64,000 nt of DNA from an uncultured Geobacteraceae bacterium (GTDB taxonomy: Bacteria > Desulfobacterota > Desulfuromonadia > Geobacterales > Pseudopelobacteraceae), in the NCBI GenBank assembly GCA_903939115.1, contig CAJAFV010000080.1, positions 1 to 64,000 on the forward strand, in the 5' to 3' direction. The notes beneath the pieces are model-generated. The model ran no database searches. It was not told the DNA's origin and saw only the letters and a list, made by a program, of their open reading frames with translations. Below, in pieces: positions 8,249 through 17,205 of this stretch (position 1 is its first letter; every line of letters starts with the position of its first letter). Both the position numbers and the translations under genes were made by a program.

Positions 8249-9783
8249 GACTCTCTCCGGTCAGTCAGGATGAGCTGGTCGTCCGTGATCGTGAACAGAC
8301 GATCCAGACGCGTCAGGTGGAGTAACTGCAGCACCGCTTCATTTGGCGCGCAGAGGATGCTCTCTCCGCCATGTTTCGCGACGTGGCGCTGGATGCGGTG
8401 AAAAGCCACCAGACCGCTGCTGTCGGCAAACTCCAGGCAGGAGAGGTCAAGGATGCAGCTGTGCCCTTCCAGTTGGGGCAGCAGTTCGTCAAACGGAAAA
8501 TTTTTCATGGCTACGGCATCCACTCTTCCGCGCAGGCCGATAACGACGGTGCCGTTACTCAGGGAGGTGAGCGTGTACGGGGCATTGTCAGTCAGGCGTT
8601 CTGTCCGTATGCGTGCCATGGCCATTTTCTGGTCGCCAAACAGGCGTTCGTGGAACATGTCAGCGACACGGTTAAAGCGGAAAAAATCTTTGACCTGGTC
8701 ATTTACCGCGATCAGGTTGAGCTTCCCCTTCTTCTCCAGATCGCGCCGCCACAGGCGTACGAGAAAACCGAGGCCGGATGAATCAACCATCTGAACCTGT
8801 TCAAAGTTGAGTACCAGATGCCGGTAGGTTTGATACGCCTTTTCGATGCGTGGTGCGAACTCTTTAACAGCCAGGGCATCGAGCCGTGCCGGCAGTGTAA
8901 TGATACAGACATCCTCTTCAATCCGCTGGACCGCTGCACTGCCAACCGGCACAGAAGTCACTGTTTTCCTCCTGCGGGCAGCCTGGTAGATCCGGATGGC
9001 CGGCCAGGCGTGCAGGGCAAACTTGACCATGCCGACGGCATAGCGTTTCCAGAGGCGCCGCGGTTCCATCAAAATGCGGTAGATCCATTCCAGCCCCGCT
9101 TTCTGTACCCAGAGCGGTGCACGCGAGACCGTGCCGACTATGAATTCGAAGGTGCCGCCGATGCCGATGGAGACAGGCACTTTCAAACGCGGCGCGTTGC
9201 GGGCAAACCAGAGTTCCTGCTTGGGATTGCCGAAGGCGATCAGCAGAATATCGGGGCGGGCGGCGTTGATCTCGGCAATGATCGCGGCGTCCTCCTCCTC
9301 AAAATCGGCCAGATGCTGCCCCTCGGTATAGACGAACGGCGCACTGACGCCGGCGATCCGTAACCCCGGATTGCTCCTGACAAGCAGATCGGCTGCCCGC
9401 TGCCCCACATCACCGTTCCCCCCCAGAAAGAAAAGAGATGCACCGCGCTCTGCAGCTGCCGTCGCCAGAGCGGGCACCATGTCAGCGCCGGTGACCCTCT
9501 CTTTCAGCGGGCAGCCGAGCAGGCGTGACATCCAGACAACCGGCATGCCGTCGGCGGTCACCATGTCGGCACGGCGCAGGATATCCAGCAATTCGGGGTG
9601 CCGGATTCCGCCCCGCTGCCAGGAAAGTGTGTTGACGATGAAATCGACGTTGACGGTCGCCACTTCGCGCGGGACTGCGTCGTTTCTGAACTCCTCAATC
9701 ATCGCGAAAATCCGCTCCACCGACTCCGCCAGAGTCACATTGTCTATCGGTATGCCGAGAATAATAACGGTATCACGCTGCAT
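8245..9783 (-). CDS. WecG/TagA/CpsF glycosyltransferase fused to two STAS domains
   Basis: 512 residues. Residues 1-245 are a complete GT26 glycosyltransferase (TADGMPVVW, ERVTGADMVP, FGNPKQELWFA, IGGTFEFIVG, then PRRLWKRY). Such enzymes transfer a second sugar to a polyprenyl-linked carrier at the inner face of the membrane. Two STAS domains follow (about 285-385 and 405-505). Each has the DSSG motif (334-337 and 454-457) whose serine is phosphorylated in SpoIIAA-like anti-anti-sigma factors. The start overlaps the stop of the initiating sugar transferase (TGATG), and the end overlaps the next gene (GTGA). The fusion suggests the transferase is controlled by a partner-switching kinase or phosphatase, or is recruited to a complex; neither partner is in the window. 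Confidence 0.85.
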   Translation of the reverse strand: MQRDTVIILGIPIDNVTLAESVERIFAMIEEFRNDAVPREVATVNVDFIVNTLSWQRGGIRHPELLDILRRADMVTADGMPVVWMSRLLGCPLKERVTGADMVPALATAAAERGASLFFLGGNGDVGQRAADLLVRSNPGLRIAGVSAPFVYTEGQHLADFEEEDAAIIAEINAARPDILLIAFGNPKQELWFARNAPRLKVPVSIGIGGTFEFIVGTVSRAPLWVQKAGLEWIYRILMEPRRLWKRYAVGMVKFALHAWPAIRIYQAARRRKTVTSVPVGSAAVQRIEEDVCIITLPARLDALAVKEFAPRIEKAYQTYRHLVLNFEQVQMVDSSGLGFLVRLWRRDLEKKGKLNLIAVNDQVKDFFRFNRVADMFHERLFGDQKMAMARIRTERLTDNAPYTLTSLSNGTVVIGLRGRVDAVAMKNFPFDELLPQLEGHSCILDLSCLEFADSSGLVAFHRIQRHVAKHGGESILCAPNEAVLQLLHLTRLDRLFTITDDQLILTDRRES

Positions 9784-10496
9784 CAGTATGCTCCTTTGCC
9801 AAACAGGACCGCCGGTATTGTTTTCAGCAGCAGCATAATATCAAACCAGAAGGAGCGGCTCTCAATGTATTGGGCGTCCAGGCGCACCTGTCCTTTGAAA
9901 TCGATGTTGCTTCTGCCGCTCACCTGCCAGATACAGGTAATTCCGGGCACGGCGTCAAGTCGGCGACGGTCGTCCAGAGTGTATTCGGCTACTTCGCTCG
10001 GGATGGCGGGTCGCGGTCCCACCAGAGACATATCGCCCTTCAGCACGTTCCAGAGTTGGGGCAGTTCATCGAGCGACGTCTTGCGGATAAAAGCACCGAT
10101 TTTAGTAATGCGGGGATCTTTCTTCATTTTGAAGATGACACCGGCACTCGATTCATTCTGCTCCTTCAGCTTTTCCAGCAGTTTTTCAGCGTTGATAACC
10201 ATGGAGCGGAATTTGTACATTCTGAACAGCTTTCCCCAGTGGCCGACCCGGTTCTGGGAGAAAAATACCGGGCCGGGGGATTCCTTATAGATCAGAAGCG
10301 CCACGATGCCGAACAGCGGCGCCAGCAGGATCAGCATCAACCCGGCTACAGCGATGTCCATGCCGCGCTTGGCACGTTCTGCAGCTCCGACCACCGTGCG
10401 CCAGGCCAGTTTTTTATGCAGGAAATAAATCCGTGCCCGCAGACCGCCGTTGGCGTAGGTGTTGTACAGCGTATCAAGCAGTAGCTGATCTTTCAT
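9783..10496 (-). CDS. Initiating sugar-phosphate transferase (WcaJ/ExoY type)
   Basis: 237 residues from the ATG; a TTG one codon earlier is possible, but GGAG lies eight bases before the ATG. It has one reentrant or membrane helix (MDIAVAGLMLILLAPLFGIV), the signature SPGPVFFSQNRVG, KFRSM, the catalytic Asp-Glu in TSLDELPQLWNVL, and GDMSLVGPRP. Such enzymes load the first sugar phosphate onto undecaprenyl phosphate and so start repeat-unit synthesis. It is the short form without the four-helix N-terminal extension. It follows an HPt gene by 18 bases and overlaps the STAS-fused glycosyltransferase. No flippase, polymerase or export genes are nearby. Confidence 0.92.
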   Translation of the reverse strand: MKDQLLLDTLYNTYANGGLRARIYFLHKKLAWRTVVGAAERAKRGMDIAVAGLMLILLAPLFGIVALLIYKESPGPVFFSQNRVGHWGKLFRMYKFRSMVINAEKLLEKLKEQNESSAGVIFKMKKDPRITKIGAFIRKTSLDELPQLWNVLKGDMSLVGPRPAIPSEVAEYTLDDRRRLDAVPGITCIWQVSGRSNIDFKGQVRLDAQYIESRSFWFDIMLLLKTIPAVLFGKGAY

Positions 10497-10514
10497 CAAA
10501 TCTTCTCCGGGGAA

Positions 10515-10817
10515 TTATTCATAGCGAACTTCGATCCTCCCAAGATAGGCTTCCAACACAACAACCTGTGCGAGCACGTCAGCCAGGTTTCCGGCTTTTG
10601 CGGCAATCTCCATATCCCTGCCGATGTCGGTTATCGCTGGAAAGCCATAGCAGCCGCCAGAGCCCTTCATGCCGTGAGCGATCGTGTAAATTTCCACAAA
10701 ATTTCCCTGTTCTGCCTGTTCCCTGAGCTGCACGCATTCCTCGCGCTTGCTTTCAAGATACTCAGGAATAATGTCATCAAGATCGGCATCGCAGACGACT
10801 ACGTTATTGTTAACCAT
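10515..10817 (-). CDS. HPt domain phosphotransfer protein
   Basis: 100 residues, a stand-alone histidine phosphotransfer domain. The motif IAHGMKGSGGCYGF holds the phosphorylated His48 and the following Lys and Gly of the family. It lies 12 bases downstream of the hybrid kinase, which ends in a receiver, so the pair can form the His-Asp-His part of a phosphorelay. The terminal response regulator is not in the operon; the genes that follow encode polysaccharide enzymes. An AAGGAG site precedes the ATG. Confidence 0.9.
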   Translation of the reverse strand: MVNNNVVVCDADLDDIIPEYLESKREECVQLREQAEQGNFVEIYTIAHGMKGSGGCYGFPAITDIGRDMEIAAKAGNLADVLAQVVVLEAYLGRIEVRYE

Positions 10818-10829
10818 GATTACTCCTTG

Positions 10830-13493
10830 CTAAACTCCCGCATATTTTTCGACCACTTCGAGCAGTTTTTCTTTGTGAATCGGTTTGGTCAGGTGATCAC
10901 TGCAACCGGCGTCAAAGCTTTTCTGACGATCCTCCTTGAGCGCGTTGGCAGTCAAGGCGATGATCGGCAGTTGGTTGCGCCCGGTTTCCGACTCCCATTC
11001 CCGAATCAGGCGAACCGCAGTGTAACCGTCCATGACCGGCATCTCCATGTCCATCAGCACCAGATCAAAATTCCCCTGCTTGATTTTGGCGACCGCCTCC
11101 GCGCCATTCACCGCAATTGCCACGCTATGCTCGGTGCGACGGAAATAGGCACTCAGCACGGTGCGGTTGTCCTTATTGTCATCAACCAGCAGGATAGACA
11201 GATTGCGGCCCGGTGTCCTCTCTTCAGTATCTTTTTCCACTCGCATCGACGGCGTATCCGTCGGCGCCCCGAAGCAACAGGTGAAATGAAAACAGCTTCC
11301 AATACCGAGGGTGCTTTCCACACTAATCTCTCCTCCCATCATTTCTACCAGTCGTTGTGAGATCGCCAGCCCCAGTCCCGATCCGCCGTAGTTGCGGGTT
11401 GTGGAGGTGTCAGCCTGACGGAATGCATCAAAAACTGCCAGTCGCTTGTCAGGCGATATGCCGATACCGGTGTCGGTGATGGAAAATAGTACCTTAATTT
11501 CACTGTCAGAGACCATGATCGGCTCTACCCTCAACTCGACACTCCCCTGTTCGGTAAACTTGATGGCGTTGCCGATCAGGTTAAGCAGGATCTGTCGCAA
11601 GCGAAAGGAATCCCCCACCAACCAGTCAGGTACACCTAAAGCCAGCGACGACGTGAGCGATAAGTTTTTCTGATATGCCCGTACAGACATCATGCCGAGC
11701 AGTTGATGAAGAAAATCCGGTAAATTGAACAGAGTCGGGTCTAGCTGCACCATTCCCGCTTCAATTTTGGAGAGGTCGAGAATGTCGTCGATCAACCCTT
11801 GCAGAGTCTCTCCGGCGGAACGGACAACGGCAAGGTATTCTCCCTGTTCGTTGTTCAGTTCAGTCTCAACCAGCAGATCGGTCATGCCGAGAATCGCATT
11901 AAGCGGGGTACGGATTTCATGGCTCATACTGGCCAGAAAATCACTTTTTGCCATGTTTGCCTGCTCAGCCTGATCCCGTGCACTCTTGTCAGATTCTGCC
12001 ATCCGGGCGAGTTCTGAATGGAGCCGTTTTTCCTCGCTGATGTCCTCCTTGACTCCAACAAAATGGGTGATCGATCCCGACTCGTCCCGAATAGGCGATA
12101 TGGAGGCCCGCTCCCACACCAGCGTACCGTCTTTAATGCGATTGTAGAATTCGCCGCGCCACTCGTTTCCGGATAAAATGGTCTCCCACATCTCCTGATA
12201 ATATTCAGGCGTGTGTTCCCCCCCCTGCAGGATGAGCGGATTCTGCCCCAGCACCTCCTCGACGGAGTAGCCGGTAAATTGGCAGAATTTCGGGTTGGCA
12301 TATTCTATCGCGCCGTCGCGGTTGGTAATGATAATTGAAACGGGGCTGTGTTCCACTGCGGCAGAAAGTTTGCTCAGATTCCTTTCCATGTTTTTATTGC
12401 TGGTAATATCGCGCAGCATCCCCACGGCATGCCATGCACCATCAAGCCAGGCCGGTGACAGCGATAAAGCCACCTCAATCTCCTGACCATCTTTTCGAAT
12501 GGCGACACGCTCAAGTGCTTTACCTATGGCATTTCCAGTTCCGGAGCGCAGAAACTCCGGAAAAGCGGCGTGGAAATCGGCATGATACTGCTCTGGTACC
12601 AGCAGATCGTGGAGATCTTTCCCGAGCGCCTCTTCAGGTGAATACCCCAGAATCCGCTCAGCTGCAGGGTTCCAATAGCTGATAGCGCCTCTGGGATTCA
12701 TCATCAAGATGGCGTCAATGGCTGAATCAGAAATGGAGCGTAACCGTGTTTCGCTGGTTTCTGCGGCCTCCTTGGCCGCAGTCAGTTCACTCACCCGGTC
12801 GGCAATGACCCGGGACATGGTGTTAAAGGCTATCCCCAACTGCCCTAAATCGTCTTTTCCCTCAGGCAGTGCCGCAGGAGTCAGATTGCCGGAGGCGACC
12901 TCCAGACTTGCCTGGGTCAGGGTTGTCAGGTGTCGTGTCAGCCAGTACCCGATCAGGAGTAAAATAAGCGAGGAGAGTACGATTTCTACTGCCGCGATGC
13001 CTAAGCCCTGGGTCAGCAGCACCCGGCGGGCAGAGATGATATGGGACAGGTCAAGCCCATAGTGAAGCGTGCCAAGAGGCTGGCCATTCAAGGAAAGCGG
13101 CACTACAACGTCGTAGCGCATTTTCTTTTTCTTCTCAAACAGCGGCAGGTCCTTAACCGGTTCCGGCAGCCGCTGATCTGTTGCCCACCCGCTGGAGACG
13201 ACCCGTTTGCCGGTCCGGTCGACAACAACGATATAATTGATTCCACCCGATTGCTGGCTTTCGGTAATGATCGCCTGCAACGTGGAGTAATCCCGTTGCG
13301 CCAGTGGAGCGGTCAGAGCGGCCACCAGCACCGGGGAATATTCCTGAACCTGGGTGTGCGCCTGGTTGGTCATCGCTCCGTGCAGCAGTCGCAGGCTGTT
13401 GGAAACGAGGATCGTCAGCATCAGCACTTCCACGCCTATTGCAAGCAGCAGCAGTCGGCCACGGATGGTTTTTTTGAGAGAGAATTGCTTCAT
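10830..13493 (-). CDS. Hybrid sensor histidine kinase (HAMP-PAS-PAS-HisKA-HATPase-receiver)
   Basis: 887 residues. Transmembrane helices near 14-36 and 165-190 enclose a periplasmic sensor almost parallel to that of the kinase at 2040-4037. HAMP, two PAS/PAC domains, HisKA (FLASMSHEIRTPLNAILG), HATPase_c (GIGISPDK, GSGLGLAIS) and a C-terminal receiver (ILLVDDNKDN, Asp in LVLMDMEMPVMDG, Lys in LTKPIH) follow. All catalytic residues appear intact. It overlaps the PhnD-like binding protein gene by four bases (ATGA). I infer that the binding protein presents a ligand to the sensor domain and that the receiver passes phosphate to the HPt protein just downstream. Confidence 0.93.
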   Translation of the reverse strand: MKQFSLKKTIRGRLLLLAIGVEVLMLTILVSNSLRLLHGAMTNQAHTQVQEYSPVLVAALTAPLAQRDYSTLQAIITESQQSGGINYIVVVDRTGKRVVSSGWATDQRLPEPVKDLPLFEKKKKMRYDVVVPLSLNGQPLGTLHYGLDLSHIISARRVLLTQGLGIAAVEIVLSSLILLLIGYWLTRHLTTLTQASLEVASGNLTPAALPEGKDDLGQLGIAFNTMSRVIADRVSELTAAKEAAETSETRLRSISDSAIDAILMMNPRGAISYWNPAAERILGYSPEEALGKDLHDLLVPEQYHADFHAAFPEFLRSGTGNAIGKALERVAIRKDGQEIEVALSLSPAWLDGAWHAVGMLRDITSNKNMERNLSKLSAAVEHSPVSIIITNRDGAIEYANPKFCQFTGYSVEEVLGQNPLILQGGEHTPEYYQEMWETILSGNEWRGEFYNRIKDGTLVWERASISPIRDESGSITHFVGVKEDISEEKRLHSELARMAESDKSARDQAEQANMAKSDFLASMSHEIRTPLNAILGMTDLLVETELNNEQGEYLAVVRSAGETLQGLIDDILDLSKIEAGMVQLDPTLFNLPDFLHQLLGMMSVRAYQKNLSLTSSLALGVPDWLVGDSFRLRQILLNLIGNAIKFTEQGSVELRVEPIMVSDSEIKVLFSITDTGIGISPDKRLAVFDAFRQADTSTTRNYGGSGLGLAISQRLVEMMGGEISVESTLGIGSCFHFTCCFGAPTDTPSMRVEKDTEERTPGRNLSILLVDDNKDNRTVLSAYFRRTEHSVAIAVNGAEAVAKIKQGNFDLVLMDMEMPVMDGYTAVRLIREWESETGRNQLPIIALTANALKEDRQKSFDAGCSDHLTKPIHKEKLLEVVEKYAGV

Positions 13494-14317
13494 TTTGCGC
13501 TGCTGTTAAGGACTTTTCTTACTTCGGCGGCGTATCTGTCCATCTCCTTCAGTTCATTTGGTCGGAGTTTGCGGTACCCCTCAAGCTTGTTGGTTTCAAA
13601 ATATTTTTTTGCTTCCGCTGTTTCGGCAAAAGCCCACAAAGCGGCATCAATCTTCTTCTGAATGGCTGCGTGGCGTTTGTTCAGCACATATACGCGCCCT
13701 GCCATTGATTTGCTTTCAGCCAGAATACGCAATTTGGAACGGAGTTCCGGGTTGAGTTTCTGGAAATTTGCCAAAGAGGCAAACCCGGCGGCAGCATCTC
13801 CGGCCGCTACCAGTTGGGCGACACTGTCAGAAGCACTGACGTATTTCATCGGATGTGCGTTCACCTTATTGTCAGCCAGCCAATGCTGCCCCCACAGGGT
13901 TACAAGCGAGGCGGCGCTTAACCCGATAACATCTTTGTTGTCCAGGTCAGATGGTTTCTGGATCGGCCCTTTGGCAGCAACGATCGTCACCGATTTGAAT
14001 TCAGCCTTGTAAGTCAGCAGCGGGAGATACCCGGCGTCTGTCTGGAAGAGTCGGGCCTGGTGCCCGGTGGTCACTGCAAGGTCAAATTCCATCGCGATGC
14101 CGCGCCGTGCGAAGGTGTCGAAATCGGGAGCGGTCACAATATCCACCGGCATTCCAAGTGTTTTCTCCAGATAGACCCGCAGCGGTTGGTACATTTCGAT
14201 AATGACCCTGGCACTGGTATGCGGTGCAATGCCGATGATAAAGGAATCAGCTGCGGACGCCATGACGGCATTAAGAAGCATGAGTGAGATGACTATTAAT
14301 ATACGCAATGATTTCAT
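13490..14317 (-). CDS. PhnD-like periplasmic substrate-binding protein
   Basis: 275 residues with a Sec signal peptide (hydrophobic 4-19, likely cleavage after ASA near residue 22). The body matches phosphate/phosphite/phosphonate-type binding proteins (IGIAPHTSARVIIEMYQPLRVYLE, DFDTFARRG, DLAVTTGHQARL). No ABC permease or ATPase gene accompanies it. The next gene, joined by an ATGA overlap, is a hybrid kinase, so a sensory rather than transport role is likely, as in other kinase-linked binding proteins. First gene of a six-gene operon reaching 6791. The ligand is not predictable from sequence. Confidence 0.87.
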   Translation of the reverse strand: MKSLRILIVISLMLLNAVMASAADSFIIGIAPHTSARVIIEMYQPLRVYLEKTLGMPVDIVTAPDFDTFARRGIAMEFDLAVTTGHQARLFQTDAGYLPLLTYKAEFKSVTIVAAKGPIQKPSDLDNKDVIGLSAASLVTLWGQHWLADNKVNAHPMKYVSASDSVAQLVAAGDAAAGFASLANFQKLNPELRSKLRILAESKSMAGRVYVLNKRHAAIQKKIDAALWAFAETAEAKKYFETNKLEGYRKLRPNELKEMDRYAAEVRKVLNSSAK

Positions 14318-14360
14318 GATTCATTCCCTCTCTTTGGAATTAGTATTGCGTAAAAGTTTT

Positions 14361-14382
14361 GATTCTGGTCATCTCCAGAATC
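14361..14382. promoter_or_regulatory. Perfect 8-bp inverted repeat before the binding-protein operon
   Basis: GATTCTGG (14361-14368) and CCAGAATC (14375-14382) are separated by six bases, 44 bases upstream of the binding-protein ATG. It could be a dimeric operator or a leader hairpin for the minus-strand operon. No regulator can be assigned. Confidence 0.4.
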
Positions 14383-14422
14383 CTTTGCCACCCCCGTTAA
14401 GGTTTAATGCAATTGCCGCATA

Positions 14423-14471
14423 ATACTCTCTATTCATGAATATTCAAGCTAATGGCAGAGATAGAGAGTAT
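14423..14471. repeat. 11-bp inverted repeat with 27-base loop between divergent genes
   Basis: ATACTCTCTAT at 14423-14433 and ATAGAGAGTAT at 14461-14471 are perfect complements. They lie in the divergent spacer between the binding-protein operon and the small lipoprotein gene. They may be paired operator half-sites or a hairpin; no T-tract supports a terminator. Confidence 0.4.
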
Positions 14472-14569
14472 TTCTCCCTGAGTGATTGTAAATTGCCGCT
14501 TTAGCTGATATAGTCCCCGAAAAATTGCAATCTGATTGCCGTATTACCGGTGTGATAGAGGGTGGGTTG

Positions 14570-14746
14570 ATGAGAATAATACTCTTTGTTTTTGTCACGT
14601 TGCTGGCTGGTTGTACAAAAGTAAGTGAAGAAGAGTTGAAAGCTAAGATCGATGCGTGCTCCGCGGCGGGGATGAACTATACGTATCTCAGCGATTATAA
14701 AGGTCAGCCATATGATGTCATGTGTGTGGCCAAGCGGTTACGATAA
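14570..14746 (+). CDS. Small lipoprotein, unknown function
   Basis: 58 residues from an ATG preceded by GAGGGTGGG; a TTG 45 bases upstream is less likely because it would bury the signal. The short signal peptide ends in the lipobox LLAGC (Cys15), predicting lipidation. The mature part is about 44 residues, with Lys/Glu-rich and Tyr-containing stretches and two further Cys. No family is recognised. It lies between the divergent binding-protein operon and the DoxX gene. Confidence 0.6.
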   Translation: MRIILFVFVTLLAGCTKVSEEELKAKIDACSAAGMNYTYLSDYKGQPYDVMCVAKRLR

Positions 14747-14851
14747 ATACGTCCAACACCTCCACCGCACAATCCTGCTGAGCATTTCATTCTGTTCTGC
14801 TGCAATTACACTGGTTGACACCGCTGCATAAGGAAATTGGAGAAACTATAG

Positions 14852-15295
14852 ATGGCTAAAGGTAGTTTTGATGCAACTGACCTGATTGCTCCGTTAATGA
14901 TCCGTATACCACTCGGGCTGATCTTCATAGCGCACGGATCTCAGAAGCTTTTTGGCGCTTTCGGTGGTCAGGGGCTGACCGGGACCTTCAAGACCTTTGA
15001 AGAAAAACTGGGAATTCCGCCGATTTTTACCCTGCTGGCAATCATCGCCGAATTTGGCGGCGGTTTTGGTATTCTGTCCGGATTTCTGACGCGCCTCTCA
15101 GCAGCGGGCATTTCGGCAGTCCTGCTGGTGGCAATCTATAAAATCCACTGGATGCACGGCTTCTTTCTTAACATGGGCAGCATCAGTCGCGGACACGGTA
15201 TCGAATACAACGTTGCCCTGCTGGGGATGGCCCTCTATCTGATGATTGCCGGAGGAGGTCGCTGGTGTCTCGATCGATTGGTATTCCGCAACTGA
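14852..15295 (+). CDS. DoxX family membrane protein
   Basis: 147 residues with four predicted transmembrane helices and the DoxX features RIPLGLIFIAHGSQKLFG near the N-terminus, then EFGGGFGILSGFLTRLSAAG and GIEYNVALLGMALYLMIAGGG. The family has been linked to thiosulfate:quinone oxidoreductase subunits, terminal oxidases and redox stress, so the exact role here is unknown. GGAG precedes the ATG. It is upstream of and co-directional with prfC, about 60 bases away. Confidence 0.88.
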   Translation: MAKGSFDATDLIAPLMIRIPLGLIFIAHGSQKLFGAFGGQGLTGTFKTFEEKLGIPPIFTLLAIIAEFGGGFGILSGFLTRLSAAGISAVLLVAIYKIHWMHGFFLNMGSISRGHGIEYNVALLGMALYLMIAGGGRWCLDRLVFRN

Positions 15296-15354
15296 GATCC
15301 AACATCCTGCTATAACAGAAACAATGCCTGCCATACTAAAAGGAGTTACACCCC

Positions 15355-16938
15355 GTGGAATTGTTTAACCAGATAGAAGTCGAGAAACGCCGTACGTTTG
15401 CCATTATCAGTCATCCCGATGCAGGAAAGACCACAATTACTGAAAAACTGCTCCTTTTCGGGGGGGCAATTCAGCAGGCGGGTGAAGTTCGCGCCCGCAA
15501 GAGCGCCCGGCATGCGACCTCTGACTGGATGGAGCTGGAAAAGCAGCGTGGCATTTCGGTGACCTCATCGGTTATGAAATTTACCTACGACCAGTGTGAA
15601 ATCAATCTGCTCGATACACCGGGTCACAACGATTTTTCAGAGGATACATACCGAGTCCTGACCGCCGTAGACTCGGTGCTGATGGTGATCGATTCCGTTA
15701 AGGGGGTCGAAAGTCAAACGCGGAAACTGCTTGAGGTCTGCCGACTGCGCCACACTCCGATCATGACCTTCATGAACAAACTCGACCGCGAAGGACAGGA
15801 GCCGTTCGACCTGCTGGATGATATCGAAAAGAACCTCCATATGCAGACGGCGCCAATCACCTGGCCGATAGGTATGGGCAAACGGTTCCGGGGTACCTAC
15901 CACCTGTATACCAAAGAGCTGACGTTCTTTGATGCAGAAGCGGATAATGGCACCGGGGAAATCATAACGGTAAATGGTCTTGATGACCCCCGTCTTGATG
16001 AACTGCTCGGAAGTCAGGTTGAAGAGCTCCGTAATGACATTGAGCTGCTCGAAGGGGCAGGGCATCCCTTCGACATGACCGAATATCTGGCCGGGCGTCA
16101 GACGCCGGTGTTTTTTGGCAGTGCTATCAATACCTTTGGGGTGCAGCAGCTGCTGGACGCCTTTGTCCAGTATGCACCGCATCCACTGCCGCGTGAAAGC
16201 GCTACACGAGACGTTTCGCCGTATGAAGAACCGTTCAGCGGTTTTACCTTCAAAATACAGGCAAATATGGACCCCGCTCATCGCGACCGTATTGCGTTCT
16301 TCCGGATCTGTTCCGGCAAGTTCACCCGTGGTATGAAAGTCCGCCATGTCCGTCTCGGCCGGGATGTCCAGATTGCCAATGCCACGATATTCATGGCGCA
16401 GGATCGCACCAATGTTGAAGAGGCCTGGCCGGGAGATATTATCGGCATCCACAACCATGGTACGATCAAGATCGGCGATACCTTTACCACCGGTGAAGAT
16501 CTTAAATTCACCGGTATTCCGAGCTTTGCCCCGGAACACTTCCGGAAGGTGCGCCTGCTGAATCCGATGAAATCAAAGGCGCTGGAAAAGGGGTTGGTTC
16601 AGTTGGCGGAAGAGGGCGCCACACAGGTATTCAAGCCGCTTATGGGATCGGACTGGGTTATCGGGGCGGTCGGTTTGCTGCAGTTTGAGGTGGTCATGCA
16701 CCGTCTGGAACATGAATACAGCGTAAAAGTGGCATTTGAGCCGGTCAGTTATGTCACGGCCCGCTGGGTAAGCGGTGAAAAGAAGGCTATTGAGGATTTC
16801 GAGAAGAAAGAGGCAATGCACGTGTACATCGATGGTGAAGGTAAGTTGACCTATATGGCAGGAAGTCAATGGCGCCTGGATAACACCATTGAAAGCTGGA
16901 AGATGCTGGAATTCCACGAAACAAGCGAGCATAGCTGA
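15355..16938 (+). CDS. prfC: Peptide chain release factor 3
   Basis: 527 residues, the usual length for RF3. This GTPase recycles RF1/RF2 from the ribosome after termination. It contains G1 [15 protein letters not shown], switch regions ([10 protein letters not shown]), G3 [15 protein letters not shown]4 NKLD, and the RF3-specific C-terminal domains. The start is GTG, chosen because AAGGAG lies ten bases upstream and the protein begins [19 protein letters not shown] as expected. It may share a transcript with the upstream DoxX gene. Confidence 0.97.
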   Translation: MELFNQIEVEKRRTFAIISHPDAGKTTITEKLLLFGGAIQQAGEVRARKSARHATSDWMELEKQRGISVTSSVMKFTYDQCEINLLDTPGHNDFSEDTYRVLTAVDSVLMVIDSVKGVESQTRKLLEVCRLRHTPIMTFMNKLDREGQEPFDLLDDIEKNLHMQTAPITWPIGMGKRFRGTYHLYTKELTFFDAEADNGTGEIITVNGLDDPRLDELLGSQVEELRNDIELLEGAGHPFDMTEYLAGRQTPVFFGSAINTFGVQQLLDAFVQYAPHPLPRESATRDVSPYEEPFSGFTFKIQANMDPAHRDRIAFFRICSGKFTRGMKVRHVRLGRDVQIANATIFMAQDRTNVEEAWPGDIIGIHNHGTIKIGDTFTTGEDLKFTGIPSFAPEHFRKVRLLNPMKSKALEKGLVQLAEEGATQVFKPLMGSDWVIGAVGLLQFEVVMHRLEHEYSVKVAFEPVSYVTARWVSGEKKAIEDFEKKEAMHVYIDGEGKLTYMAGSQWRLDNTIESWKMLEFHETSEHS

Positions 16939-16940
16939 AT

Positions 16941-17195
16941 ATGGATTTCACTGCGAAGAAACGGACGGAAGCAGGCGCTTCAAAGCGGGGAGGCGGAGGA
17001 ACATCAGATCCTCTCAACCTGAAAGCAACAGCACATGCTCTTCTTGGTATGTCATACGCCCATTTTCCGCAAATTCTGCCGGGAGTTCATCGTCTGGTAG
17101 CGCCGCTCATTATGTTCCGCCTTAAAAGACGCGGATTTTCAAACTGCCGGGTTGACGTATCCGGTTCTGGTCTCGTTATTTACGCAGACCGCTAA
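16941..17195 (+). CDS. Small hypothetical protein downstream of prfC
   Basis: 84 residues, starting two bases after the prfC stop. The N-terminus is Lys/Gly-rich (about 1-25), then comes a His/Leu-rich helical stretch (LKATAHALLGMSYAHFPQIL) and a basic segment ending in SGSGLVIYADR. No family is recognised. The reading frame is open, the position fits translational coupling, and nothing else explains the 250 bases. It could still be a chance ORF; no clear ribosome-binding site is seen apart from the end of prfC. Confidence 0.4.
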   Translation: MDFTAKKRTEAGASKRGGGGTSDPLNLKATAHALLGMSYAHFPQILPGVHRLVAPLIMFRLKRRGFSNCRVDVSGSGLVIYADR

Positions 17196-17205
17196 AAAGG
17201 TATAC

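Noticed and set aside
15637..16539. Minus-strand ORF of 300 codons inside prfC
   Set aside because: It is a shadow of the conserved RF3 frame; no similarity or start signal.
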